Positions 6,502-11,777 of a stretch of 11,777 bases of DNA are shown here, piece by piece (position 1 is the stretch's first letter; every line of letters starts with the position of its first letter). A program made the translations under genes and the position numbers. The stretch is from an uncultured Muribaculaceae bacterium (lineage in GTDB: Bacteria > Bacteroidota > Bacteroidia > Bacteroidales > Muribaculaceae). The notes under the pieces were generated by a model. That model was given only the letters and a program-made list of their open reading frames with translations. It ran no database searches and was not told the origin of the DNA. The stretch is from NCBI GenBank assembly GCA_910586175.1, contig CAJUIJ010000074.1, positions 1-11,777 of the forward strand, read 5' to 3'.

Positions 6502-7932
6502 TCAGAGTATAGGGGAGACCAGACGTACTATCGACTCCATGGTGCGTTGCAACATGGGGCGTGAATGCCATGTGGTGTAGGTGAGCTTGGTGCAGTGGCC
6601 CATGTCGCTGAAGAATATCTCGCGCATGCGGCGGTTCACCTCGCGGTCATATATCAGCAGGTTGCACTCGAAGTTATTCTCGAAGCTGCGGAAGTCAAAA
6701 TTGGTGGAGCCGGCTGTCACGATGTTGTCGTCGATTATCATACCCTTGGCATGCAGCATGCCGGGGTTGTAGAGATATACCTTTATGCCCGCCTTGAGGC
6801 ATTGTGTCACGTATGAAAATGAGGCCAATTGAAGCATGCGGGAATCGGTCTTGCGAGGAATCATGATGCGCACATCTATCTTGGAGAGAGCTGCGGCCTC
6901 CAATGCGTTCATAAGCGCATCTGTGGGCAGGAAGTATGGGGTCTGGATATATATGCTCTTGGTGGCCGATGAAATGGCTTTTAAGAAGCATAGGGCCAAG
7001 TTACACCATTGCGATGTCGGACCCGACGTGACGAGCTGCATTCCCACATCATTGCGGATGCCCGAAGCCGCCGTTTTCGGATAGCTCATCGGGTGGTCGC
7101 TGTTACGGAAGTTCCAGTCGACCACAAACGAGAATAGCAGTGATTCCACTATGTCACCTTTGAGTCTGAAATGTGTGTCGCGCCATCCCCAGCCCGAGGC
7201 GGAGCGGTTTATGTAACGGTCGGCTATATTCATGCCACCCATGTATCCGATGGACTCGTCGATGATGACAATCTTGCGGTGGTTGCGCCAGTTTATCCGG
7301 TTGGCAAGCTGCGGGAATGTGACCTTGAAGAACGGATGTGTCTCCACGCCGGCCTCGTTGAGCATCTTGAAAAAACGGTTGCGCGCGGAGAAGCTGCCCA
7401 CATGGTCATACATCACCTTCACGTCAACACCCTCGCGGGCCTTGCGCATCAATATGTCGGCAATCTCATGTCCGAGTGTGTCGTCAAGAAAGATATAATA
7501 TTGCAGATATATTGACCTCTTGGCAGCCAGCATGTCGCGCTTCAACGCGGTGAATTTTTCCTTGCCTGTGGTGAAGATTTCAATATCGTTGTTTACTGTA
7601 TAGAACGATGAAGAGAGATTACGGGCCAACTTTATCAGATTGCGTTCCGACCGGCTGAGCGACTGCGAATTGAGATCGATATGGCGAGGGGCCATCGTAG
7701 TGATTATCTTGCGCTTGTTCATGCGGGAAATCATATGTTGTCCACGCATGCTGCGCCCGAAGAAGAGATAGAATATGAAACCTACAACTGGTAGGAAAAT
7801 CAACGCTATGACCCAGGATAATGACCTGATGGGATTGCGGTTCTCCTTGAGTACAACCGCAATGCTCAGAAAAATAGTGGCGAAATATAACACATATACC
7901 GTCCAATATACCCAGAAATTAAATGTTTCCAT
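6502..7932 (-). CDS. cls: Cardiolipin synthase (phospholipase D superfamily)
   Basis: The 476-residue protein has the length and layout of bacterial cardiolipin synthases, which join two phosphatidylglycerols into cardiolipin and glycerol at the inner membrane. Two N-terminal membrane segments (about 6-27 and 38-58) flank a short loop with NPIRSLSW, the PLDc_N region. Two HKD motifs follow: H218-K220-D225 in NHRKIVIIDESIGYMGGMN, and H394-K396-D401 in LHAKGMIIDDNIVTAGSTNFD. Both are intact, so the enzyme should be active. It lies 70 nt downstream of the DUF3109 gene on the same strand, with no clear promoter between them, so cotranscription is likely. A 6-bp hairpin (GTAGGT 7966-7971, ACCTAC 7984-7989) lies in that gap without a T tract. 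Confidence 0.95.
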   Translation of the reverse strand: METFNFWVYWTVYVLYFATIFLSIAVVLKENRNPIRSLSWVIALIFLPVVGFIFYLFFGRSMRGQHMISRMNKRKIITTMAPRHIDLNSQSLSRSERNLIKLARNLSSSFYTVNNDIEIFTTGKEKFTALKRDMLAAKRSIYLQYYIFLDDTLGHEIADILMRKAREGVDVKVMYDHVGSFSARNRFFKMLNEAGVETHPFFKVTFPQLANRINWRNHRKIVIIDESIGYMGGMNIADRYINRSASGWGWRDTHFRLKGDIVESLLFSFVVDWNFRNSDHPMSYPKTAASGIRNDVGMQLVTSGPTSQWCNLALCFLKAISSATKSIYIQTPYFLPTDALMNALEAAALSKIDVRIMIPRKTDSRMLQLASFSYVTQCLKAGIKVYLYNPGMLHAKGMIIDDNIVTAGSTNFDFRSFENNFECNLLIYDREVNRRMREIFFSDMGHCTKLTYTTWHSRPMLQRTMESIVRLVSPIL

Positions 7933-8002
7933 ATTCTCAGCTTTTGCGTCGGTTTTATATCATAAGTAGGTGCTAAATTAAAAACCTACCTGGATCGCAT
8001 GT

Positions 8003-8584
8003 TTATTGTTCCTTCCACTTCAGATATTCCTCTGCGGTTAGTTCAAGTTCGTCATACCACTCTTTGCCGAATTTGGCTGTCAGAGGTCCTTTTAGAAATT
8101 GGTATGCCCTCACGCCGAGTTTGCGTCCCAAAGCCTCGGCAGGCTTGCATATTTTCCATTTGTGGAAGTTTACGGCTGTGAAGCCGTCATATTCCTTGAG
8201 ACGTACCGGATACAATCGGCATGAGATAGGCTTCACGTCCGGTATTTTCCCCTCCCTGAAGGCCTTCTCCAGTGCGCAAAGACATTTCCCGCCCGGAGCG
8301 TAGCATGTGTATACGCAATCTCGGCCATCCACTATCTGGGTCACCAGATCTCCATCGGGATCGAGATAACTTGCACCATCCTCCTTTATTGCTGACAATG
8401 CCCTTGGCAGCAGGTATGGTTCGACCACCGGGAGCACCTCCTCTATGCGTTCTGCCTCGCCGGGGGCGAGCGGTGCACCCGCATCTCCTTCTATGCAGCA
8501 AGCCCCGAGGCATGCGTCCAAGTCGCATACGAAATATTTTTCTATAAGGTCGAGCGAGACCAGAGTGTCTTTTATCTGTATCAA
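8003..8584 (-). CDS. DUF3109 cysteine-rich protein, TTG start
   Basis: The 193-residue product matches the DUF3109 family of Bacteroidota, whose function is not established. The start is TTG at 8584-8582. The next upstream in-frame codon of note is a TGA at 8620-8618, with no ATG between, and family members as I know them begin with MIQI-type residues as here (MIQIKDTLVSLDLIEKYFVCDL). Ten cysteines (C20, C25, C29, C30, C90, C94, C101, C103, C122, C146) in CxxxxCxxxCC, CxxxC and CxC spacings suggest an iron-sulfur or zinc site, and GACCIEGDAGAPL is the most conserved-looking segment. There is no signal peptide, so it is probably cytoplasmic. No promoter consensus was found upstream, where the palindrome-rich block begins. 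Cardiolipin synthase follows on the same strand. Confidence 0.88.
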   Translation of the reverse strand: MIQIKDTLVSLDLIEKYFVCDLDACLGACCIEGDAGAPLAPGEAERIEEVLPVVEPYLLPRALSAIKEDGASYLDPDGDLVTQIVDGRDCVYTCYAPGGKCLCALEKAFREGKIPDVKPISCRLYPVRLKEYDGFTAVNFHKWKICKPAEALGRKLGVRAYQFLKGPLTAKFGKEWYDELELTAEEYLKWKEQ

Positions 8585-8608
8585 GTTTTTAGCTTTTTTG
8601 CGGTTATT

Positions 8609-8670
8609 GACATCGTGTCATCATGTCATCATGATATGATGTAGTATTGTCATGATAACATGATGATGTC
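8609..8670. repeat. Nested ATCATG-rich palindromes
   Basis: TCATCATGT (8618-8626) pairs with ACATGATGA (8658-8666). Inside that 31-nt loop, CATCAT (8627-8632) pairs with ATGATG (8636-8641). TCATG (8650-8654) also pairs with CATGA (8659-8663), competing with the outer stem. GACATC and GATGTC (8609-8614 and 8665-8670) add outer complementarity, out of register with the main stem. The block could form a cruciform or a structured 5' leader for the DUF3109 gene, whose TTG start is about 25 nt away. Function is unknown. Confidence 0.6.
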
Positions 8671-8729
8671 GTGTAGTTATTAATTAGAATGTCGCTAAAT
8701 TAGAGTCGAGACGTTACCTTCACCTCTTT

Positions 8730-8753
8730 GGACGCGCAAAAGCGCGTCCCTAC
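8730..8753 (-). repeat. REP-type palindrome, copy 1 (minus orientation)
   Basis: Read on the - strand it is GTAG, then GGACGCGC, TTTT, GCGCGTCC: a 4-nt GTAG head followed by a perfect 8-bp stem and a 4-nt loop. This is the architecture of REP elements linked to RAYT (REP-associated tyrosine) transposases. Its partner at 8791-8814 differs only in the loop. Confidence 0.75.
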
Positions 8754-8790
8754 TTTCGAAGCGATACATCCAGATGAAAATCAAATTGTT

Positions 8791-8814
8791 GTAGGGACGC
8801 GCTTATGCGCGTCC
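8791..8814 (+). repeat. REP-type palindrome, copy 2 (plus orientation)
   Basis: On the + strand it is GTAG, GGACGCGC, TTAT, GCGCGTCC, with the same head and stem as copy 1 and a two-base change in the loop. The two copies face away from each other with GTAG heads inward and 37 nt between them, forming a BIME-like pair. No RAYT gene is in the window. The pair could also protect or terminate the plug gene transcript. Confidence 0.75.
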
Positions 8815-8887
8815 ACTGTGTCGAGGCAAACTTTGATAAGCCTTTTAACATCCATTTTCATTGTTAATTTAGTGACATTATTATTAG

Positions 8888-10162
8888 TTATTCATTATAA
8901 ATTGTATGAGTGCCGACGAGGCGGTCGGCGCGGGCACCGGGTGGACGGAAATAGACTGATATGTTGTATTCATTTTCAGTCTCATATTTATTACCTTCAA
9001 CCGGCGCAGGGTCTGCTTTTTGCTTACCATCGTGTTTCACCGCTACATATTGGTAATTGTAGGCACCTTGCTTAAGCGGTATTGAGGCTGTATATGCTCC
9101 GAGCGTCGGGTCGTAGTGCATGCGGTTAGCGTTGTCGGGTAGACCCTGACAAAACTCGCCGTCAACATATATATCGGCATCGGGGAGTTCATCCATCTCG
9201 AGCCTGAAATTCACAGTAATGTAGTCGGCACCGAGGTCAGAATCCGTGGCGTTATATTCACGCACCAAGAAGCGACCGTGCTGCGTGCGGTCGTAGCTGT
9301 ATTGCTTATCGGCACGGGGTTGGTCAGGCTTCAGCCATACATGATAATTGCTACCCATGTATCGCAAGGAGTCCACGTGAAGTCCGGCGAAACTGTTGCT
9401 GACCGATTCGAAGCGGCGGTATTCGTTGGAGGCCGGGAATATGAGGTCGTTCTGATGCTCATACACCATTACCTGACCGTTAACCCTCAGCGGCCCGTTC
9501 AGCCTGCGGCGCGTCTCCTCACGCATGTTCTGAGTCACATCTACGGTAATGTCCTGATACGGGTTGATATTCCCCAGCCCCTTTGTGTCAATTTCCATGG
9601 AGATCTGTTGCCAAGTGGAGTAATGTCCGCGGTCGGTGCGGCTGTTGGAGGTGCCGTTGATGCTGACGGCAGACTCGCTCACCTGAAATCTTGTCTGGAG
9701 TATCACCTCATCAGGCTCTTCAGGGTCATATACCTGCAATAGATAATTGCCCGAATGTAGTATGCGCATATCATCGTTTGGAAGTATGATGCGATAATTC
9801 ACAAAATGCACGAACGTGGCATAAGAATTTTCATAATCCTCGATACGTTGTGAGTTGAATCCGTCTACATATTCCGATTCGATAAGGCGCGACGGTTGCC
9901 AGTCGCGGTCGCAGTGAAGCAGCCGGTATTCGAGGAAGCTGTTGTCCTCGCCGATTTCGTCGAAGCTGACAATCAGACGGTCGTCGGTGTTCATGCGGAT
10001 TACCGGTGGAGCCATAAAGTTGCCATCGGCCATGGTCTTGAGGGTCATGAACTTCCGGTTAAATATGCGAGTGCGGGTGTCAGTATCGGCATGGGCTGCC
10101 ATTACACAGAATAGCGACATGAGGCACGTGAGCGGTATGACTATTCGTGAGATTTTTACCAT
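8888..10162 (-). CDS. Type IX secretion system plug protein (DUF5103 family)
   Basis: The protein resembles the DUF5103/T9SS plug family. In Flavobacterium johnsoniae the plug closes the periplasmic end of the SprA translocon while no substrate is passing. I take the ATG at 10162-10160 as the start, giving 424 residues. It opens a clear signal peptide (MVKISRIVIPLTCLMSLFCVMAAHA, cut before D26), and the open frame upstream runs antisense-free into ung and encodes nothing signal-like. The rest is all-beta in look, with family-like segments such as FLEYRLLHCDRDWQPSRLIESEYVDGF, NYRIILPNDDMRILHSGNYLLQVYD and GAYNYQYV. The start overlaps the ung stop by 7 nt (10156-10162), suggesting translational coupling. 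A T9SS cargo-like protein at 3005-4621 fits a host with this system. Confidence 0.87.
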   Translation of the reverse strand: MVKISRIVIPLTCLMSLFCVMAAHADTDTRTRIFNRKFMTLKTMADGNFMAPPVIRMNTDDRLIVSFDEIGEDNSFLEYRLLHCDRDWQPSRLIESEYVDGFNSQRIEDYENSYATFVHFVNYRIILPNDDMRILHSGNYLLQVYDPEEPDEVILQTRFQVSESAVSINGTSNSRTDRGHYSTWQQISMEIDTKGLGNINPYQDITVDVTQNMREETRRRLNGPLRVNGQVMVYEHQNDLIFPASNEYRRFESVSNSFAGLHVDSLRYMGSNYHVWLKPDQPRADKQYSYDRTQHGRFLVREYNATDSDLGADYITVNFRLEMDELPDADIYVDGEFCQGLPDNANRMHYDPTLGAYTASIPLKQGAYNYQYVAVKHDGKQKADPAPVEGNKYETENEYNISVYFRPPGARADRLVGTHTIYNE

Positions 10163-10830
10163 TCTATCGGAGTTTTGCCATGGGCTATGAGATATTCGTT
10201 GGTTTTGGAGAAATGCCGGTTTCCGAAAAATCCCCTGTAAGCTGATAGGGGAGAGGGATGCGGCGATTCGAGCACAAGATGGCGTGTGCGGTCTATGTTG
10301 GCACCCTTGCGTATTGCATCGCTCCCCCAAAGTATAAACACTATGTTGTCGCGTTGTTCGCTGATAGCCTTGACGGCCGCATCGGTGAGCTTCTCCCAAC
10401 CTATGCATGAGTGTGATTTTGGAGAGTGCTCACGCACGGTGAGGGAGGAGTTGAGCAGCAACACCCCTTGTCTTGCCCAGCGCGACAAGTCTCCGTCGGC
10501 CGGTATAGGAGCACCGGTGTCATCATGAATCTCCTTGAAAATATTGCGCAGCGAAGGTGGCATCTCAATGCCGGGATTCACGGAGAAGCAGAGGCCGTTG
10601 GCCTGTCCCGGCCCATGATAGGGGTCTTGTCCGATTATAACTACCTTGGTGTCGGCGAACGGAGAGGCGTCGAAAGAGGCAAAAATTTGACCGGCCGGAG
10701 GATACACATGCTGACCCGGCTTGGCATATTCAGAACGTATATAATCGGTGAGCTGTTTGAAATAGGGCTTGTCGAACTCCTCGGCAAGAACCTGTTTCCA
10801 GCCCTCTTCCATCTTTACGTTGCGTGTCAT
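10156..10830 (-). CDS. ung: Uracil-DNA glycosylase, family 1
   Basis: The 224-residue enzyme removes uracil from DNA arising by cytosine deamination or dUMP misincorporation, the first step of base excision repair. The family 1 signatures are complete: GQDPYHGPGQANGLCFSV (67-84) with catalytic D69, the LLLNSSLTV strand (about 124-132), and HPSPLSAYRGFFGNRHFS with H191 in the minor-groove loop. Length and the MTRNVKMEEGWKQVL start fit the family. The stop overlaps the start of the T9SS plug gene by 7 nt, so the two are probably one transcript. A promoter-like site lies 19 nt upstream of the ATG. Confidence 0.97.
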   Translation of the reverse strand: MTRNVKMEEGWKQVLAEEFDKPYFKQLTDYIRSEYAKPGQHVYPPAGQIFASFDASPFADTKVVIIGQDPYHGPGQANGLCFSVNPGIEMPPSLRNIFKEIHDDTGAPIPADGDLSRWARQGVLLLNSSLTVREHSPKSHSCIGWEKLTDAAVKAISEQRDNIVFILWGSDAIRKGANIDRTRHLVLESPHPSPLSAYRGFFGNRHFSKTNEYLIAHGKTPIEW

Positions 10831-10848
10831 GATATCATAAATTTATCT

Positions 10849-10879
10849 CAAAGATAGTAACTTTTTTCAAAAGATGCAA
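10849..10879 (-). promoter_or_regulatory. Putative promoter for ung-plug
   Basis: On the - strand, TATCTTTG (10856-10849) fits the Bacteroidota -7 consensus TAnnTTTG, and TTG (10879-10877) lies 20 nt upstream of it at the -33 position. This would give a short leader before the ung ATG at 10830. The -33 match is only three bases, so the site is moderately supported. Confidence 0.5.
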
Positions 10880-10915
10880 CATCATGGGGCAATGTGTATC
10901 GCAGGGCTATTAAAA

Positions 10916-10961
10916 ATCAAAAAGAAAAAGACAGCACGAGCCGAGGCCACGTGCTGTCTTT
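10916..10961 (-). terminator. Strong hairpin terminator upstream of ung (minus orientation)
   Basis: AAAGACAGCACG (10927-10938) pairs with CGTGCTGTCTTT (10950-10961), a perfect 12-bp stem with an 11-nt loop. On the - strand the stem is followed by a T-rich run (TTTTTCTTTTTGATTTTT), so it should stop leftward transcripts before ung. As no gene sits between it and the HicB-like gene's own terminator, it may belong to a lost gene, an unseen small RNA, or act as a second barrier. Confidence 0.7.
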
Positions 10962-11028
10962 CAGGTATTCCCATACGAAAAATTATTAATATTTGTTAAC
11001 ATGCATAAAGTTAGCTATATATGTTTTC

Positions 11029-11060
11029 TTTGACCTCGTTTTTGTCCTCGTTTTGTCCTC
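11029..11060. repeat. Three TTTG(A/T)CCTC direct repeats, 11-12 nt apart
   Basis: TTTGACCTCG (11029-11038), TTTGTCCTCG (11041-11050) and TTTGTCCTCA (11052-11061) are nearly identical and repeat about once per helical turn (G at 11032, 11044 and 11055). Such phased repeats typically bind a protein on one DNA face. Arm-type sites of a tyrosine recombinase or repressor operators are possible, but the sequence alone does not decide. Confidence 0.6.
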
Positions 11061-11088
11061 ACAACGCCAATTCAGCGCGTATATCACA

Positions 11089-11115
11089 AAAAATCCCCCG
11101 GCTGCTTACCGGGGG
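11089..11115 (-). terminator. Intrinsic terminator of the HicB-like gene
   Basis: CCCCCGG (11095-11101) pairs with CCGGGGG (11109-11115) around a 7-nt loop. On the - strand it is followed directly by ATTTTTTG, a good T tract. It lies 57 nt after the stop of the HicB-like gene. Confidence 0.9.
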
Positions 11116-11172
11116 AAGAGTTCTTTAACTGTTATTTTATTTATGAAGTAGCCGCCCTCACGGGCCATATCT

Positions 11173-11568
11173 TTAGAATGAAGCGGCTTGCAGCTCATTG
11201 CTGAATTGCTTTACCGCCGCACTTAATTTCTCGTATTGCTTTTGCCCGGCCTTAGCCACTCCCGAAGTATACTTTCTCATAAGCGACGGATTGATGCCGG
11301 CACGCTCCGCCACCTTAGAAACGTTCAGGAAGTTGAAATAGTTGAAAAAAGATTGCATGTCATAGTGATATACAAATTCCAAATCGGGAATCTGTTTGCC
11401 TTCCTTTTTCTTGATGTCTGCAATTTCCTTGTAAGAAGCGAGCATGTCAGCCTTTGCCTCCTCTGCCGAATTGCCGTAACCGAACAATGCGAAGTCCTTA
11501 AACTCCTCCTCGACATAGCAGGAATAATAACCGTCACTTGCGGTCTCGACTATAACGTTGGCAATCAT
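11173..11568 (-). CDS. Solitary HicB-like antitoxin/DNA-binding protein
   Basis: The 131-residue protein has two parts. Residues 1 to about 48 (MIANVIVETASDGYYSCYVEEEF, then FGYGNSAEEAKADMLASYKEI) resemble the partial RNase H-like fold of HicB antitoxins. Residues about 72-125 carry a helix-turn-helix region (NVSKVAERAGINPSLMRKYTSG, 82-103) followed by a helical tail. HicB proteins neutralise the RNA-cleaving toxin HicA and repress their own operon. No HicA-sized gene is seen beside it: the gene has its own promoter, its own terminator 57 nt downstream and another terminator upstream. It may be an orphan antitoxin acting as a stand-alone regulator, a form that appears common in Bacteroidales. 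Function is inferred from fold resemblance only. Confidence 0.75.
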   Translation of the reverse strand: MIANVIVETASDGYYSCYVEEEFKDFALFGYGNSAEEAKADMLASYKEIADIKKKEGKQIPDLEFVYHYDMQSFFNYFNFLNVSKVAERAGINPSLMRKYTSGVAKAGQKQYEKLSAAVKQFSNELQAASF

Positions 11569-11603
11569 CTTTTATATTGTTTTTTGTTGATTATTCAACG
11601 CTG

Positions 11604-11635
11604 CAAAGGTAGCAAAAATGCTCCATATGTACAAA
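11604..11635 (-). promoter_or_regulatory. Bacteroidota-type promoter of the HicB-like gene
   Basis: On the - strand TTTG (11635-11632) and TACCTTTG (11611-11604) match the -33 and -7 consensus, with 20 nt between them, close to the usual spacing. Initiation would be about 30 nt before the ATG at 11568. This is the best promoter match in the window. Confidence 0.72.
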
Positions 11636-11650
11636 TGTTTTAGAAAGATT

Positions 11651-11692
11651 TTTTCAAAAAAAGCGGTGGACATCATCCCGATGGCCACCGCT
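11651..11692 (-). terminator. Hairpin terminator at the right side (minus orientation)
   Basis: AGCGGTGG (11662-11669) pairs with CCACCGCT (11685-11692). After an A/G mismatch, CATC (11671-11674) pairs with GATG (11680-11683) around a 5-nt loop. On the - strand the stem is followed by a T run (TTTTTTTG), so it should stop leftward transcripts from a gene to the right. It insulates the HicB-like promoter. Confidence 0.72.
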
Positions 11693-11777
11693 GGGCGAAA
11701 TTGAACTAACGAAAAAGTAATTGTCTAACCAAAATTACCATGAAACACAAATAAGGTATTAAGTCAGAGTTATGAGT

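Larger units (their letters stand above)
8585..8887. other. Non-coding block between DUF3109 and the T9SS plug gene
   Basis: This 303-nt stretch holds no credible gene. It contains the ATCATG-rich palindromes (8609-8670), an inverted pair of REP-type palindromes (8730-8753 and 8791-8814), and AT-rich DNA next to the plug gene stop. Both neighbouring genes read leftward, so the block is the 3' region of the plug gene and the 5' region of DUF3109. Confidence 0.8.
10831..11172. other. Intergenic region between ung and the HicB-like gene
   Basis: No gene is supported in these 342 nt. From left to right it holds the putative ung promoter, a 12-bp stem terminator (10927-10961), an AT-rich stretch with TTGTTAAC, three TTTGnCCTC direct repeats (11029-11060) and the terminator of the HicB-like gene (11089-11115). 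Confidence 0.8.

Noticed and set aside
7966..7989. GTAGGT/ACCTAC hairpin as a terminator between DUF3109 and cls
   Set aside because: The stem is only 6 bp with a 12-nt loop and no T tract on the - strand, so it is unlikely to stop transcription.
8730..8814. CRISPR-like repeats
   Set aside because: There are only two copies, they are inverted rather than direct, and each is a palindrome with a GTAG head, which fits REP elements instead.
9278..9742. 154-codon open frame on the + strand inside the plug gene
   Set aside because: Antisense shadow of a recognised coding region, with no start context or domain.
10163..10408. Upstream extension of the plug gene to give 506 residues
   Set aside because: The extra residues lie wholly within ung in another frame and precede a clear signal peptide starting at 10162, so the shorter 424-residue form is correct.
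10426..10857. 143-codon open frame on the + strand over ung
   Set aside because: Antisense shadow of ung, which has complete family motifs.
11569..11660. A HicA toxin gene beside the HicB-like gene
   Set aside because: The space upstream holds the promoter and stops in all frames, and the downstream side ends at a terminator within 60 nt, so no HicA-sized frame fits.

Overview
The window looks like chromosomal DNA from a gut-type Bacteroidales bacterium, possibly Muribaculaceae or a relative. That placement is inferred from four things. The ribosomal operon is in the Bacteroidota order and L17 carries an Ala/Pro/Glu-rich tail. There is a type IX secretion (T9SS) plug protein and a cargo protein with a type A T9SS sorting domain. 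A DUF3109 protein is present. Promoter-like sites have the Bacteroidota form (TTTG or TTG near -33, TAnnTTTG near -7). No marker gene here fixes the genus.

Layout. (1) 1-2804, + strand: the 3' end of the large ribosomal protein operon, rpsM (last residues only), rpsK, rpsD, rpoA, rplQ, closed by a strong intrinsic terminator. The genes are 8-15 nt apart except for a 177-nt gap before rpsD. That gap holds a 7-bp hairpin and two mutually exclusive hairpins, a candidate autoregulatory leader. (2) 2805-6456, + strand: a two-gene unit with 6 nt between the genes, probably with its own promoter. It encodes a secreted GLUG-repeat protein with a T9SS sorting domain and a GH13 alpha-amylase-family enzyme with a complete catalytic set. 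A hairpin terminator follows. No SusC/SusD pair is seen. (3) 6502-8584, - strand: a DUF3109 cysteine-rich protein (TTG start) followed by a cardiolipin synthase. (4) 8585-8887: a non-coding block with an ATCATG-rich nest of palindromes and an inverted pair of GTAG-headed REP-type palindromes. (5) 8888-10830, - strand: ung followed by the T9SS plug gene, overlapping by 7 nt. (6) 10831-11777: a sparse region with terminators, three short direct repeats, and one isolated HicB-like antitoxin/DNA-binding gene with its own promoter and no HicA toxin. The right edge is unassigned.

How the genes fit together: the first block is core translation and transcription machinery. The second is a small alpha-glucan-use locus whose first product should leave the cell through the T9SS, to which the plug gene about 5 kb away also belongs. 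The other genes are housekeeping (phospholipid synthesis, uracil repair). I do not see a clear new multigene system. The best leads are the rpsD leader, the GLUG/amylase pair and the REP-type pair.
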